The notes beneath the pieces were generated by a model. It saw nothing but the letters and a program-made list of their open reading frames with translations. It had not been told where the DNA came from and ran no database searches. From Nocardioides marmorisolisilvae (lineage in GTDB: Bacteria > Actinomycetota > Actinomycetes > Propionibacteriales > Nocardioidaceae), in assembly GCF_003725775.1 (NCBI RefSeq), contig NZ_RJSG01000002.1:496001-560000 (forward strand): a DNA stretch of 64,000 nt, in the 5' to 3' direction. Numbering within the stretch: position 1 is the stretch's first letter; each line of letters opens with the position of its first letter. Shown piece by piece: positions 9,657 through 20,221 of the stretch. The translations under genes and the position numbers were made by a program.

Positions 9657-10607
9657 TCAGCTCGCCTTCTTGGCGGTTTTCTTGGCTGTTTTCGCCGGGG
9701 CCTTCTTCACGCTCGCCTTCTTCGTGGCGCGTGGGGCTGCTGAGGCTCCTGTTGCGGTCTTCTTGGCGGTCTTCCTCGGTGTCCCCTTCGAGGGGGAACT
9801 GGTCTGGACCGGTTCTTCGGCGGAAGACTCGCCGCGAGCCGTCTTGGCGGCGTCCACGGAGCGCTGGAGGGCGGCCAGCAGGTCGACCACCTCGCCCCCG
9901 GTCTTGGCGGGTGTCGGGGCGGCCTTGATCTCCCCGCCCTCGATCTTGGCCTTGACCAGCGCCTCGACCGCCTCGCGGTAGTCGTCCTCGAACTCGTCGG
10001 GGTCGAAGTCGCCGGCGAGGGTCTCGACGAGCATGTTGGCCATCTTGACCTCGGCGGGCTTGGCGTCCTCGACGTCGACGGCCCCGAAGTCGGGGTTCCG
10101 GATCTCGTCGGGCCACATCATCGTCTGCATCACGATGACGTCCTCGCGGACCCGGAGCACCGCCAGCGACATCCGGTTGCGCAGGCTCACCGTCACCAGT
10201 GCCATCCGGTCGGACTCCTCCAGCGCCTTGCGCAGCAGCGCGTAGGGCTTGGCCCCGACCTTCTCCGGCTCCAGGTAGTAGCTCTTCTCGAAGAGCATGG
10301 GGTCGATCTGCTCGCTCGGCACGAACTTCTCGACGCTGATCTCGCGGCTGCTCGTCGCGGGCAGGTCGGCCATGTCGGAGTCGTCGAGGATGACCATCTC
10401 GCCGTCCTCGGTCTCGTAGCCCTTGGCGATGTCGGCGTACGCGACCTCCTCGCCGTCCAGGCTGCAGACGCGCTGGTACTTGATCCGGCCGCCGTCCTTC
10501 GCGTGCACCTGGCGGAAGGAGATGTCCTTGTTCTCGGTCGCGGAGTACAGCTTCACCGGGACGCTGACCAGCCCGAAGGAGACCGCGCCCTTCCAGATCG
10601 CTCGCAT
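9657..10607 (-). CDS. ku: Ku, DNA double-strand-break end-binding protein (NHEJ)
   Basis: 316 aa from ATG at 10607 (MRAIWKGAVSFGLVSVPVKL, the typical Ku N-terminus). An in-frame upstream codon at 10643 only adds a 12-residue leader. The Ku core runs to about residue 255 and is followed by a Lys/Ala/Thr-rich tail (KKAPAKTAKKTAKKAS), typical of actinobacterial Ku and thought to aid DNA binding. The homodimer ring binds DNA ends and recruits LigD. Ligase and polymerase parts of the pathway are encoded at 16531-18335 on the other strand, separated by an efflux operon. Divergent from the adaptor gene at 10717 across 109 bp. Confidence 0.95.
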   Translation of the reverse strand: MRAIWKGAVSFGLVSVPVKLYSATENKDISFRQVHAKDGGRIKYQRVCSLDGEEVAYADIAKGYETEDGEMVILDDSDMADLPATSSREISVEKFVPSEQIDPMLFEKSYYLEPEKVGAKPYALLRKALEESDRMALVTVSLRNRMSLAVLRVREDVIVMQTMMWPDEIRNPDFGAVDVEDAKPAEVKMANMLVETLAGDFDPDEFEDDYREAVEALVKAKIEGGEIKAAPTPAKTGGEVVDLLAALQRSVDAAKTARGESSAEEPVQTSSPSKGTPRKTAKKTATGASAAPRATKKASVKKAPAKTAKKTAKKAS

Positions 10608-10716
10608 GGGACCAGCATTACCCCTGATCCGCGTCTCTGCCACCCAGATCCGGCCTCACAGGGTCCTCACAAGGTCTCGGGAGCGGCCGCACAGACGGCG
10701 CCGACACGCTCCACGC

Positions 10717-11898
10717 ATGCCTTCACTCCCCCCTCTCTCCCGGCTGCGGTCGATCCGCCGCCGCTGGCAGGCCGCCGGGCTGGTCGTCGTGGTCGGCCTC
10801 GGCGTCGGCGGCTGGTTCCTGCTCAAGCCGGACTCGACCAACACGCCCACCTCGATCACCGAGACCGTCGCCCGCGGCACCTACAAGACGACCGTGTCGG
10901 CCACCGGGACGATCACGCCGAAGAAGTCCTCGGACCTGGCGTTCACCTCCTCGGGGACCGTGACCGAGGTGCTGGTCGCCGCCGGTGACACCGTGGAGAA
11001 GGGCGATGTGCTCGCCAAGATCGACGACACCGCGCTGATCGCCCAACGCGACGCCGCCTCGGCCCAGCTCTCGGCCGCGCGCACCCAGCTCTCCGAGGAC
11101 TCCGGGTCGTCCTCGAGCCAGATCTCGGCGGACGAGGCCTCGGTCGCCGCGGCCGAGTCCTCGCTGACCCAGGCCCAGGACGCGGTCGACAACGCGACCC
11201 TGCGGGCACCGTTCACCGGCACCGTCAGCGCGGTCGGCTACTCGGTCGGGGACGTGGCGGGCTCCGGCGGCAATCAGCCGGCGGCGGACAGCTCCTCGTC
11301 CTCCTCCTCGGGCATCACGGTGATCACCCCGCGCAAGCTCCTGGTCGAGGCGAACGTGTCGTCCAGCGACGTCAGCCAGCTGAAGACCGGCATGCAGGCC
11401 GAGATCACCCCGACCGGCGGTGGCGACGCGGTCTACGGGACCGTCACCGAGATCGGCAAGATCGCCAGCGCCTCGAACAGCGGTGCGGCCCAGTTCCCGG
11501 TCACGATCACGGTCACCGGGACGCCGAGCGGGCTCTACCCGGGATCGAGCGCGACGGTCGCGATCACGGTCAAGCAGGCCACGAACGTGCTGGCGGTGCC
11601 GACCCAGGCGCTGCACACCGACAACGGCAGCACCTACGTGTACGTCGTGAAGAACGGCAAGCGCACCAAGACCACCGTCACCGTCGGGACGGCGTACGGC
11701 GCCCAGACCGAGGTCAAGAGCGGGCTGAAGGAGGGCGACACCGTCGAGGTGATCAACTTCCGCGCCGGCGGCGGCGGCAACGCGCCCGGCGGCGGCCTGT
11801 TCCAGCGCAACGGCAACAACGGGAGCAACGGCAACGGGCCGACCTTCAGCGGCACCTTCCCGGGTGGGCAGGCGCCGCAGTTCGTGGGTGGCCAGTGA
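10717..11898 (+). CDS. MacA/HlyD-type periplasmic adaptor of an ABC efflux system (first adaptor)
   Basis: 393 aa. One N-terminal membrane helix (about 18-36) is followed by a barrel-sandwich lipoyl half (ATGTITPKKSSDLAF...GTVTEVLVAAGDTVEKGDVLAKID), a short hairpin, the second lipoyl half (ATLRAPFTGTVSAVGYSVGD) and beta-barrel/MP domains. The C-terminal tail is rich in Gly, Asn, Phe and Pro (NGSNGNGPTFSGTFPGGQAP). In Gram-positives such adaptors sit outside the membrane and work with MacB-type transporters. The ATG at 10717 was chosen because the frame upstream runs antisense through ku. The TGA overlaps the GTG of the ATPase gene (GTGA). First gene of a five-gene operon ending at 16432. Confidence 0.88.
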   Translation: MPSLPPLSRLRSIRRRWQAAGLVVVVGLGVGGWFLLKPDSTNTPTSITETVARGTYKTTVSATGTITPKKSSDLAFTSSGTVTEVLVAAGDTVEKGDVLAKIDDTALIAQRDAASAQLSAARTQLSEDSGSSSSQISADEASVAAAESSLTQAQDAVDNATLRAPFTGTVSAVGYSVGDVAGSGGNQPAADSSSSSSSGITVITPRKLLVEANVSSSDVSQLKTGMQAEITPTGGGDAVYGTVTEIGKIASASNSGAAQFPVTITVTGTPSGLYPGSSATVAITVKQATNVLAVPTQALHTDNGSTYVYVVKNGKRTKTTVTVGTAYGAQTEVKSGLKEGDTVEVINFRAGGGGNAPGGGLFQRNGNNGSNGNGPTFSGTFPGGQAPQFVGGQ

Positions 11899-12595
11899 GC
11901 GCGGACGTGGTGAGCCGGACCGTGGGCACCCGCACGATCATCGAGCTCGACGGCGTCCGCAAGACCTACGCCACCGGCACGATCGCGGTCGAGGCCCTGC
12001 GCGGGATCGACGCGACGATCACCGAGGGCGAGTACGTCGCCATCATCGGTCCGTCCGGCTCGGGCAAGTCCACGCTGATGCACATCCTCGGTTGCCTGGA
12101 CGTGCCGACCGAAGGGCGGTACGAGCTGGCCGGGCGCGACGTCAGCGACCTGGAGGAGACCGAGCTCGCGCACATCCGCAATGCAGAGATCGGCTTCGTC
12201 TTCCAGCAGTTCAACCTGCTGCCGGACCTGACTGCGCTGCGCAACGTCGCCTTGCCGCTCGTCTACGCCGGCGTCGGTCCGCACGAGCGCGAGCAGCGGG
12301 CCCGCCGGGCGCTGGAGCGGGTCGGTCTGGCCGACCGCGCCGACCACCGGCCCGGTGAGCTCTCCGGCGGTCAGCAGCAGCGGGTCGCGGTGGCGCGGGC
12401 GCTGGTCACCGAGCCGGCGATGATCCTGGCCGACGAGCCGACCGGAAACCTGGACTCGGTCTCGTCCGCCGACGTGCTCGCACTGTTCCGCGAGCTGCAC
12501 GACTCCGGTCGCACCATCGTGCTGATCACCCACGAGAACGACGTCGCCGCGCAGGCCGACCGGGTGCTCCGGATCCACGACGGCGAGCTCGCCTC

Positions 12596-12599
<4 letters not shown>
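11895..12599 (+). CDS. ABC transporter ATP-binding protein, MacB/LolD type
   Basis: 234 aa with Walker [11 protein letters not shown]-loop FQQFNLLPDLT, signature [15 protein letters not shown], Walker [13 protein letters not shown] and switch His in LITHEND. The NLD ending of Walker B and the length are typical of the MacB/LolD/FtsE family, which drives mechanotransmission rather than transport through the membrane. Pairs with the permease immediately downstream (ATGA overlap at 12596). GTG start fixed by the overlap with the adaptor gene. Confidence 0.93.
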
Positions 12600-13822
<1,223 letters not shown>

Positions 13823-13847
13823 CCCAGTGAAACGAACGAGGAGAACC

Positions 13848-14774
13848 ATGAACAGCACCCTGTACTCGCGGATGACCACCGGGCGTCGCATCGCGGCCGC
13901 CTGCGGGGTCGGAGTACTGCTGGTCGGGGCGAGCGCCTGCGGCAGCAAGAGCAACGACAACGGCACGACCAACACCTCGAACGCCGGACCGCAGACCACC
14001 CAGAACAACGGCAACGGCGGCCAGTTCCCCGGAGCCAGCGGCAAGATCGCTGAGGTCGACGGGTCGACCGCCCAGGTGCAGAGCCAGCAGAACGGCCAGG
14101 TCGCCGTCACCTGGAACTCCCACACCACCTTCACCCAGCAGGTGGCGGCGAAGCAGTCCGACGTCAAGGTCGGCGACTGCGTCGTGGCGATGCCCAGCCA
14201 GAGCGACACCAGCTCGTCGGACAGCACCTCGACCGACGACACCAAGGTGACTGCCGCGACCGTCCGGATCACCTCCACCAGCGGCGACTGCACCACCGGG
14301 TTCGGTGGTCCGGGCGGCGGGCAGCGTCCGAACTTCAACGGCACCCCGCCGAGCGGCGCGCCGAGCAACCTGCCGAGCGGTGCCCCGACCAACGGCACCG
14401 GTCGTGGCCAGTTCCGCGGGAGCTTCGGCGCCGTCGGCAAGGTCACCGCGGTGTCCGGATCGGGCTTCAAGGTCGAGGCCACCCGGCCCGGCGGAACGGG
14501 CTCCTCGGACACCACCACGACCTCGGTCGCAGTGACCACGACCAGCAGCACGACCTTCACGACGAATGCCAAGGCAAGCGCCTCCGACGTCAAGACCGGC
14601 GGCTGCATGACGGCCCAGGGCACGACCGACTCCACGGGTGCGGTCACGGCCAAGACGGTCGCGCTCTCCGCAGCGGTCGACGGTGAGTGCGGTGGCGGGT
14701 TCTTCCGCTCGCGCAACGGCGGCCCGGGCGGCGCCTCGGGCGACGGGTCGAGCACGACCGGTCAGGCGTCGTGA
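13848..14774 (+). CDS. Lipoprotein with two DUF5666-like repeats, part of the efflux operon
   Basis: 308 aa from an ATG with a GAGGAG ribosome site. Signal sequence with lipobox-like ASAC places Cys27 as the probable lipid-modified residue. Two related domains follow: GKIAEVDGSTAQVQS...SHTTFTQ...SDVKVGDCVVA and GKVTAVSGSGFKVEA...SSTTFTT...SDVKTGGCMTA. The pattern (G-K-hydrophobic, T-T-F, DVK-G-C) fits DUF5666-type small beta barrels. Linkers are Pro/Gly/Asn/Gln-rich (NNGNGGQFPGASG; GTPPSGAPSNLPSGAPT). Probably an extracellular accessory of the transporter; the precise role is unknown. Its TGA overlaps the ATG of the next adaptor gene (TGATG). Confidence 0.8.
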   Translation: MNSTLYSRMTTGRRIAAACGVGVLLVGASACGSKSNDNGTTNTSNAGPQTTQNNGNGGQFPGASGKIAEVDGSTAQVQSQQNGQVAVTWNSHTTFTQQVAAKQSDVKVGDCVVAMPSQSDTSSSDSTSTDDTKVTAATVRITSTSGDCTTGFGGPGGGQRPNFNGTPPSGAPSNLPSGAPTNGTGRGQFRGSFGAVGKVTAVSGSGFKVEATRPGGTGSSDTTTTSVAVTTTSSTTFTTNAKASASDVKTGGCMTAQGTTDSTGAVTAKTVALSAAVDGECGGGFFRSRNGGPGGASGDGSSTTGQAS

Positions 14775-16432
14775 TGCGGTTCGACCGACGACGACTGCGG
14801 TGGCCCGTGATCGGGCTGGCCACCCTGGCGGTGCTCGGCACCGGCACGGCGTACGCCGTCACCGGCAATGACGCGACCGCCAGCTACCGCACGGTCGCGG
14901 CGACGATCTCCGATGTCGAGGAGACACTCGCGACGACCGGCTCGGTCGACTCAGCCAATCGCGCCGACCTCGGCTTCGGCACCGACGGCACGGTGGCGAA
15001 GCTGTTCGTCGCCGAGGGTGACTCGGTGAAGGCGGGGCAGGCGATCGGGAAGCTCGACACCACCGACCTCGACGCGGCGCTGACCCAGGCCAAGGCCGAG
15101 TACGCCCGCGCGGTCGCCCAGCTGGCGTCCGACGAAGACGCCCAGGCGAGCGCCGTGAGCGACCAGTCCAGCACCCCGTCGGACACGGGGAGCACGCCGT
15201 CGGGCTCCTCGACGCCGACGGGGAACGACCAGAGCTCTGCTGCGACCGCGAGGCTGCTCAAGGCGCTGCGGAAGGCACAGGGCCAGGTGATCGTGGCGCA
15301 GAGCCACGCCTCGCAGGCGATCGCCGCGGCCAAGCAGGCCCTGGCCGCCCAGCAGGCGGCCTGCGCCCCCTCGCCCACCGCGACGGCCACGGCCACCGCA
15401 ACGCCGACGGACTCACCCACAGACGACGGCAGCGGTGACGACTGCGACGCCGCGCTGGCCGCGGTCCAGCAGGCCCAGGACGTCGTCAGCCAGGCCCAGG
15501 ACGACCTGGCGAAGGCGCTGGACGCCCTGGGCAAGGTCCTCAGTCAGGCGCTCGGCACGGTGCAGGGAAGCCAGACCCCGGCGCACGCGAAGGCCGCGGT
15601 GTCGGACGCCAGCACGCCGAGCTCGGACGGTTCCGACCAGCAGTCGAGCAGCCCGAGCAGCAACGGCGCCACCGGCCAGACGGTCACCGCGGCGCAGCTG
15701 GCGTCGGACCAGGCCAAGATCGAGGAGGCGCAGGCCTCGGTGATCGCCGCCCAGCAGAACCTGGCGCAAGCCACCTTGCGCTCGACCCGGTCCGGCACGG
15801 TCGTCGCGCTGGACACGGCCGTGGGTGACCAGGTCACCGCGGGCAGCACGGTGGCCACCGTGGTCGGTGGCAACGCCGTCACCATCACCGCCACCGTCAG
15901 CGAGTCCCAGGTCGACAGCGTGAAGGTGGGCCAGACGGTCCGGGTGAGCGTGCCGGGGATCTCGAAGAAGACCACCGGCAAGGTCACCGCGATCGGACTG
16001 GTCGCGGACTCCTCGACGGGCACCACCTCCTACCCGGTGACGGTGACCGTCGAGGACCCGACGATCTCGCTGCCGGCCGGATCGCGCGCCAGCATCCAGA
16101 TCGTGCTGGAGACAGCGAAGGACGTCGTCACGGTGCCGACGTCGGCGGTCACCCGCAGCGGCTCGGGCACCACGGCCACGGTGAGCACGTGGAACGGCAG
16201 CACGCTGACCCGCAAGACGGTGCAGCTGGGCGCAGTCGGGTCCCGGACCGTCGCGATCAGCAGTGGTCTGAGCGCGGGCACGCGGGTCGTCCTGGCCAAC
16301 GTCGACCAGGCGATCAAGGGAGCGGCCACCTCGGTCAACAACCGGGGCAACTTCCAGTTCCCGGCCGGCGGCACCTTCCGGGCGCCCGCCGGCGGCAACG
16401 GGGGACCGGTCACCTTCAGCCGCGGAGGCTGA
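14774..16432 (+). CDS. Second HlyD/RND-type adaptor with long low-complexity insert
   Basis: 552 aa. One N-terminal membrane helix (WPVIGLATLAVLGTGTAYAV), first lipoyl half (ADLGFGTDGTVAKLFVAEGDSVKAGQAIGKLD), then a helical hairpin of about 280 residues broken by Ser/Thr/Pro-rich stretches (TPSDTGSTPSGSSTPTG; SPTATATATATPTDSPTDDG; TPSSDGSDQQSSSPSS), second lipoyl half (LRSTRSGTVVALDTAVGDQV) and barrel/MP domains. The Gly/Phe/Pro-rich tail resembles that of the first adaptor and the lipoprotein. The inserts lie in the hairpin that normally docks to partners. Start set by the TGATG overlap; a GTG one codon upstream is possible. Last gene of the operon. Confidence 0.85.
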   Translation: MRFDRRRLRWPVIGLATLAVLGTGTAYAVTGNDATASYRTVAATISDVEETLATTGSVDSANRADLGFGTDGTVAKLFVAEGDSVKAGQAIGKLDTTDLDAALTQAKAEYARAVAQLASDEDAQASAVSDQSSTPSDTGSTPSGSSTPTGNDQSSAATARLLKALRKAQGQVIVAQSHASQAIAAAKQALAAQQAACAPSPTATATATATPTDSPTDDGSGDDCDAALAAVQQAQDVVSQAQDDLAKALDALGKVLSQALGTVQGSQTPAHAKAAVSDASTPSSDGSDQQSSSPSSNGATGQTVTAAQLASDQAKIEEAQASVIAAQQNLAQATLRSTRSGTVVALDTAVGDQVTAGSTVATVVGGNAVTITATVSESQVDSVKVGQTVRVSVPGISKKTTGKVTAIGLVADSSTGTTSYPVTVTVEDPTISLPAGSRASIQIVLETAKDVVTVPTSAVTRSGSGTTATVSTWNGSTLTRKTVQLGAVGSRTVAISSGLSAGTRVVLANVDQAIKGAATSVNNRGNFQFPAGGTFRAPAGGNGGPVTFSRGG

Positions 16433-16471
16433 TGACCACCTGAACGCGCCCCGGGCGCTGAGCGGCAGGGG

Positions 16472-16516
16472 AGGCACAGCGCGCCCGGCGCCAGTCGGGC
16501 AGAGAGCGCTGTGCCT
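16472..16516 (+). terminator. Stem-loop closing the efflux operon
   Basis: AGGCACAGCGC (16472-16482) is perfectly repeated in inverse as GCGCTGTGCCT (16506-16516), with a GC-rich 23-nt loop. No T tract follows. It lies between the second adaptor and the DNA ligase gene, 15 bp before the ligase ATG, so it could equally influence ligase translation. Confidence 0.45.
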
Positions 16517-16530
16517 GCCAAGATGGCGCC

Positions 16531-17454
16531 ATGAAGCCGATGCTCGCGACCCGGGGCGACCAGGTGCCCTCAGGGACCGGGTGGGCCCACGAGGTGAAGT
16601 GGGACGGCATCCGGGCGCTCGTCGAGGTCGCCGGGGGTCGGGTGCGGATCACCTCGCGCAACGAGAACGACGTGACGCCGGCGTACCCGGAGCTGCTCGG
16701 TCTGGCCGACCTCGGCCACGACCTGCTGCTCGACGGCGAGATCGTCGCGCTCGGTTCCGGTGTCCCGAGCTTCAGCGCGCTGGCCGACCGGATGCACGTC
16801 CGCGACGCCCGCAAGGCCGCACAGCTGGCGCAGACCAATCCGGTCACCCTCCTGGTCTTCGACCTGCTCGCGCTCGACGGTGAGGACCTGACCCGGCAGC
16901 CGTTCGAGAGCCGTCGGCAGGCGCTGGAGAACCTCGGACTGAACGACGTCGCCTGGCAGGTGCCCCCGACGTACGAGAACGGTGCGGTGCTGCTCGAGGC
17001 GGCGGAAGCCCAGGGCCTGGAAGGCATCGTCAGCAAGAAGCTGACCTCGCTGTACTTCCCGGACCGGCGCAGCAAGGACTGGTTGAAGTTCCCGATCCGA
17101 CCGACCGGGTCGTACCTGGTCGGTGGCTACCGGCACGAGACCGGCAGCGACCAGCGCCTGGGTGCCGTCCTGGTCGGGGAGCCCACGGAGGACGGTCTGG
17201 TCTTCCGCGGCCGGGTCGGCTCCGGCATCGCAGGCAAGGCCGGGCAGAAGCTCGGCGAGCTGCTGCGGCCTCTGGCCGTCACGACCTCGCCCTTCGCCGA
17301 GGCGCTCCCGAGGCTCGACACCGTGGGCACCGTCTGGGTCGAGCCGAGCATCATCGTGGACGTGCAGTACCTGACCCTGACCCCGGACGGCCGGCTTCGC
17401 CAGCCGGCCTACCGCGGGATCCGCACCGACCTGACCCCGGAGGACCTCGGCTGA
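16531..17454 (+). CDS. ligD: ATP-dependent DNA ligase, LigD-ligase-domain type
   Basis: 307 aa. Nucleotidyltransferase motif I is EVKWDGIRAL with AMP-accepting Lys23; the conserved RITSRNEND, LLDGEIVAL, and EGIVSKKL blocks follow, then an OB-fold domain (about 195-300). It seals nicks in the Ku-dependent end-joining pathway. In mycobacteria ligase, polymerase and nuclease are one LigD polypeptide; here the ligase is a separate protein and the polymerase is the next gene (TGATG overlap at 17452-17456). No nuclease/phosphoesterase domain is encoded in the window. Confidence 0.93.
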   Translation: MKPMLATRGDQVPSGTGWAHEVKWDGIRALVEVAGGRVRITSRNENDVTPAYPELLGLADLGHDLLLDGEIVALGSGVPSFSALADRMHVRDARKAAQLAQTNPVTLLVFDLLALDGEDLTRQPFESRRQALENLGLNDVAWQVPPTYENGAVLLEAAEAQGLEGIVSKKLTSLYFPDRRSKDWLKFPIRPTGSYLVGGYRHETGSDQRLGAVLVGEPTEDGLVFRGRVGSGIAGKAGQKLGELLRPLAVTTSPFAEALPRLDTVGTVWVEPSIIVDVQYLTLTPDGRLRQPAYRGIRTDLTPEDLG

Positions 17455-18335
17455 TGGTGGAGCGCACGGAGGTCCAGGTCGACGTCGAGGGCCGGACGCT
17501 GACCCTGGTGAACCTGAGCAAGGTGATGTACCCGCGCACCGGGACCACCAAGGCCGAGGTGCTCCAGTACTACGCACAGATCGCCCCGAAGCTGCTGCCC
17601 GTCCTGGCCGACCGCGCGGTCACCCGGATCCGCTGGCCGCACGGCACCGGCGACAAGAGCTTCTTCGAGAAGAACGTCCCCGGCGGCACGCCGAGCTGGG
17701 TACGGGTCGTGACGGTGCCGACGAGCGGGTCGCGGACGAAGTCGAAGGAGGACGGGGAGCTGCGCTTCCCGGTCGTGGACTCGCTGGCGACGCTGACCTG
17801 GATGGTGAACCTGGCTGCGCTCGAGCTGCACGTGCACCAGTGGACCGTGGACGCCGACGGCCGGCCCGAGAACCCGAACCGGATGGTCATCGACCTCGAC
17901 CCGGGCGAGCCCGCCGGGCTGATGGAGTGCTCGCAGGTCGCGCTGATGGTCCGCGAGCGGCTGGCCGCGGACGGGCTGGAGACCTGGGCGGTCACCAGCG
18001 GGTCCAAGGGCATCCACCTGTACGCCGACCTGGACCGCTCGCGCACCTCGGACGAGGTCCGGGACTACGCCAAGGACGTGGCCGAGGAGCTCGAGGCTGC
18101 GCACCCCAAGCTCGTCGTCTCGCAGATGGCCAAGGCGCGGCGCGGCGGCAAGGTGTTCTTCGACTGGTCGCAGAACGTCGGGGCCAAGACCACCATCGCG
18201 CCGTACTCGTTGCGGGGACGGGAGTTCCCCACGGTCGCCGCTCCGCGCACCTGGGACGAGATCGAGGCCGGGGCCGAGGACCCGCTCGGACTGGAGCAGC
18301 TGCGGTTCACCGAGGTGCTCGAGCGCGAGGCCTGA
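17454..18335 (+). CDS. ligD: NHEJ polymerase/primase (LigD polymerase domain)
   Basis: 293-aa archaeo-eukaryotic-primase-type polymerase. Metal-binding Asp pair in MVIDLDPGEP, and SGSKGIHLY with the nucleotide-binding Ser/His. N-terminal VNLSKVMYPRTGTTKAEVLQYY and FFEKNVPGGTPSWV are typical of LigD-Pol. It fills gaps and adds nucleotides during end joining, acting with Ku and the ligase encoded directly upstream. ATG overlaps the ligase TGA, so the pair is translationally coupled. Symbol used for the domain family; the genes are split here. Confidence 0.93.
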   Translation: MVERTEVQVDVEGRTLTLVNLSKVMYPRTGTTKAEVLQYYAQIAPKLLPVLADRAVTRIRWPHGTGDKSFFEKNVPGGTPSWVRVVTVPTSGSRTKSKEDGELRFPVVDSLATLTWMVNLAALELHVHQWTVDADGRPENPNRMVIDLDPGEPAGLMECSQVALMVRERLAADGLETWAVTSGSKGIHLYADLDRSRTSDEVRDYAKDVAEELEAAHPKLVVSQMAKARRGGKVFFDWSQNVGAKTTIAPYSLRGREFPTVAAPRTWDEIEAGAEDPLGLEQLRFTEVLEREA

Positions 18336-18424
18336 GCCGTTCAACACCGGGATGTCGAACCCTCCCGCTGCCGGTGCGCCGGTGGTAACTTCCGCAGCAG
18401 GGAGCCGGACTAGGGGGTCTTGAA

Positions 18425-20221
18425 GTGCCATCGATCCGCGGAATCATCACCGGGACCAACGCCGCTGTGTGGCGCACGGTCAACAAGGCAGGGGTGCCCT
18501 GGCACAAGCTGCCCGGGCCGGCCGGCGCGCTGAACCTGGCGGCGCTGCGCGAGGACCTGCGGCACGACAACCTGCACGACACCCGGGACGACGCGGAGGA
18601 GAAGGAGCTCGACAACCTCCCGCCGTACCGGACCTACGACGGCACCATGCAGGACCCGTACGACGCGAAGATGGGCTCGGCCGGCACCCGGTTCGGCCGC
18701 AACTTCCCGCTCGACCAGACGGCGGCCGAGGAGCCCCCGCGGCTGCTCAACCCGTCGCCGCGCGAGGTCAGCCGCAAGCTCTTCTGGCGCGACGAGTTCG
18801 CCCCGGCGACCGGCCTGAACGTGCTGGCCGCCGCCTGGATCCAGTTCCAGAACCACGGCTGGTTCGGGCACGGCACCAACGACCCCGACCGGCTGCTCGA
18901 GATCGAGCTGGCCGAGGACGACGACTGGTCCGAGGACTCGATGGTCGTCGAGCGGACCATCGGCGACCGGACCCGCGACCCCGAGGACGGCCGCCCGGCG
19001 ACCTACCTCAACAAGGTCACGCACTGGTGGGACGGCTCGGCCATCTACGGTTCGAGCGAGGACCAGAACCGGGTGATGCGCTCCGGCGAGGACGGCAAGA
19101 TGACCCTCATCGACGGCAAGCTGCCGCTCGAGGAGGACCCGGTCCTGCGCGGCATCGACCGCACCGGCTTCAACGACAACTACTGGGTCGGCCTCGCGCT
19201 GCTGCACACCTTGTTCGTCAAGGAGCACAACGCGATCTGCGACATGCTCAAGAAGTCCTACCCGTCCTGGGACGACGAGAAGCTGTTCCTCACCGCCCGC
19301 CTGATCAACGCGGCGCTGATGGCGAAGATCCACACCGTCGAGTGGACCCCGGGCATCCTGAACACCCCGGTGCTGCAGACCGGCATGCACGCCAACTGGT
19401 ACGGCGCCCTGCCGGCCTGGATGAAGGCGACCCGCGGCCTGACCAAGCTGCTCGACCTCGAGGCCGGCGCCGGCATCATCGGCTCCGAGCTCAAGCACCA
19501 CGGCGCCTCGTTCGCGATCACCGAGGAGTTCATCTCCGTCTACCGGCTGCACCCGCTGATCCCGGACGACTACCCGATCCACGACCACAGGACCGGGAAG
19601 CTGATCGAGAACGTCGAGTTCAACGACCTGATGGGCAACGACACCCGGGCCGCGGTCGACAAGTTCGGCTGGTCCGACCTGATGTACCACTTCGGCACCG
19701 AGAACCCCGGCGCCATCACGCTGCACAACCACCCGCGGGCGCTGATGGACCACACCCGGGTCACCGGCCAGCACCTGGACCTCGGAGCCGTCGACGTGCT
19801 CCGCGACCGGGAACGTGGCGTGCGTCGCTACAACGACTTCCGCGAGCAGCTGCGGATGCCGCGGATCAAGTCCTTCGACAAGCTGACCGACAACCCGCAG
19901 TGGAACGCCGAGATCGAGGCGCTCTACGACTCCGTCGACGACGTCGACCTGCAGGTGGGCCTGCTCGGCGAGAAGCCGCCGGAGGGCTTCGGGTTCAGCG
20001 ACACCGCGTTCCGGATCTTCATCCTGATGGCGTCGCGCCGGCTGAAGAGCGACCGGTTCTTCACCCGCGACTACACCCCGGAGATCTACACCGCGCAGGG
20101 GATCGAGTGGATCGACCGGAACAACATGGGCGACGTGATCGTCCGGCACTTCCCGGAGCTGGCCGGCGCGCTCGAGGGCAGCCAGAACGCGTTCGCCCCG
20201 TGGCGGAAGGCCGGCGCTTGA
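18425..20221 (+). CDS. Heme-dependent fatty-acid dioxygenase-like protein (peroxidase/cyclooxygenase superfamily)
   Basis: 598 aa, cytosolic. Distal-side block WIQFQNHGWFGHG (residues 138-150) and YRLH at 373-376, where Tyr373 matches the radical Tyr and His376 the proximal heme ligand of the cyclooxygenase/alpha-dioxygenase/Ppo group. HTLFVKEHNAICD (261-273) is also characteristic. Having both Tyr and YRxH favours a lipid dioxygenase over a simple peroxidase. The gene overlaps the following P450 by TTGA. In fungi the same two activities are fused in psi-factor-producing oxygenases (linoleate diol synthases); here they are separate coupled genes. Substrate is inferred to be an unsaturated fatty acid. 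GTG start; first gene of the pair. Confidence 0.85.
   Translation: MPSIRGIITGTNAAVWRTVNKAGVPWHKLPGPAGALNLAALREDLRHDNLHDTRDDAEEKELDNLPPYRTYDGTMQDPYDAKMGSAGTRFGRNFPLDQTAAEEPPRLLNPSPREVSRKLFWRDEFAPATGLNVLAAAWIQFQNHGWFGHGTNDPDRLLEIELAEDDDWSEDSMVVERTIGDRTRDPEDGRPATYLNKVTHWWDGSAIYGSSEDQNRVMRSGEDGKMTLIDGKLPLEEDPVLRGIDRTGFNDNYWVGLALLHTLFVKEHNAICDMLKKSYPSWDDEKLFLTARLINAALMAKIHTVEWTPGILNTPVLQTGMHANWYGALPAWMKATRGLTKLLDLEAGAGIIGSELKHHGASFAITEEFISVYRLHPLIPDDYPIHDHRTGKLIENVEFNDLMGNDTRAAVDKFGWSDLMYHFGTENPGAITLHNHPRALMDHTRVTGQHLDLGAVDVLRDRERGVRRYNDFREQLRMPRIKSFDKLTDNPQWNAEIEALYDSVDDVDLQVGLLGEKPPEGFGFSDTAFRIFILMASRRLKSDRFFTRDYTPEIYTAQGIEWIDRNNMGDVIVRHFPELAGALEGSQNAFAPWRKAGA

Noticed and set aside
15395-15425. 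Thr-Ala dipeptide run as a simple-sequence expansion site
   Set aside because: The codons vary (acg, acc, gcc, gca), so the underlying DNA is not a clean microsatellite; it is noted only as a linker.
18469-20217. Open frame upstream of and joined to the P450, overlapping the dioxygenase gene
   Set aside because: It is Arg/Pro-rich antiframe of the dioxygenase gene; the P450 homology begins only at the TTGA overlap.
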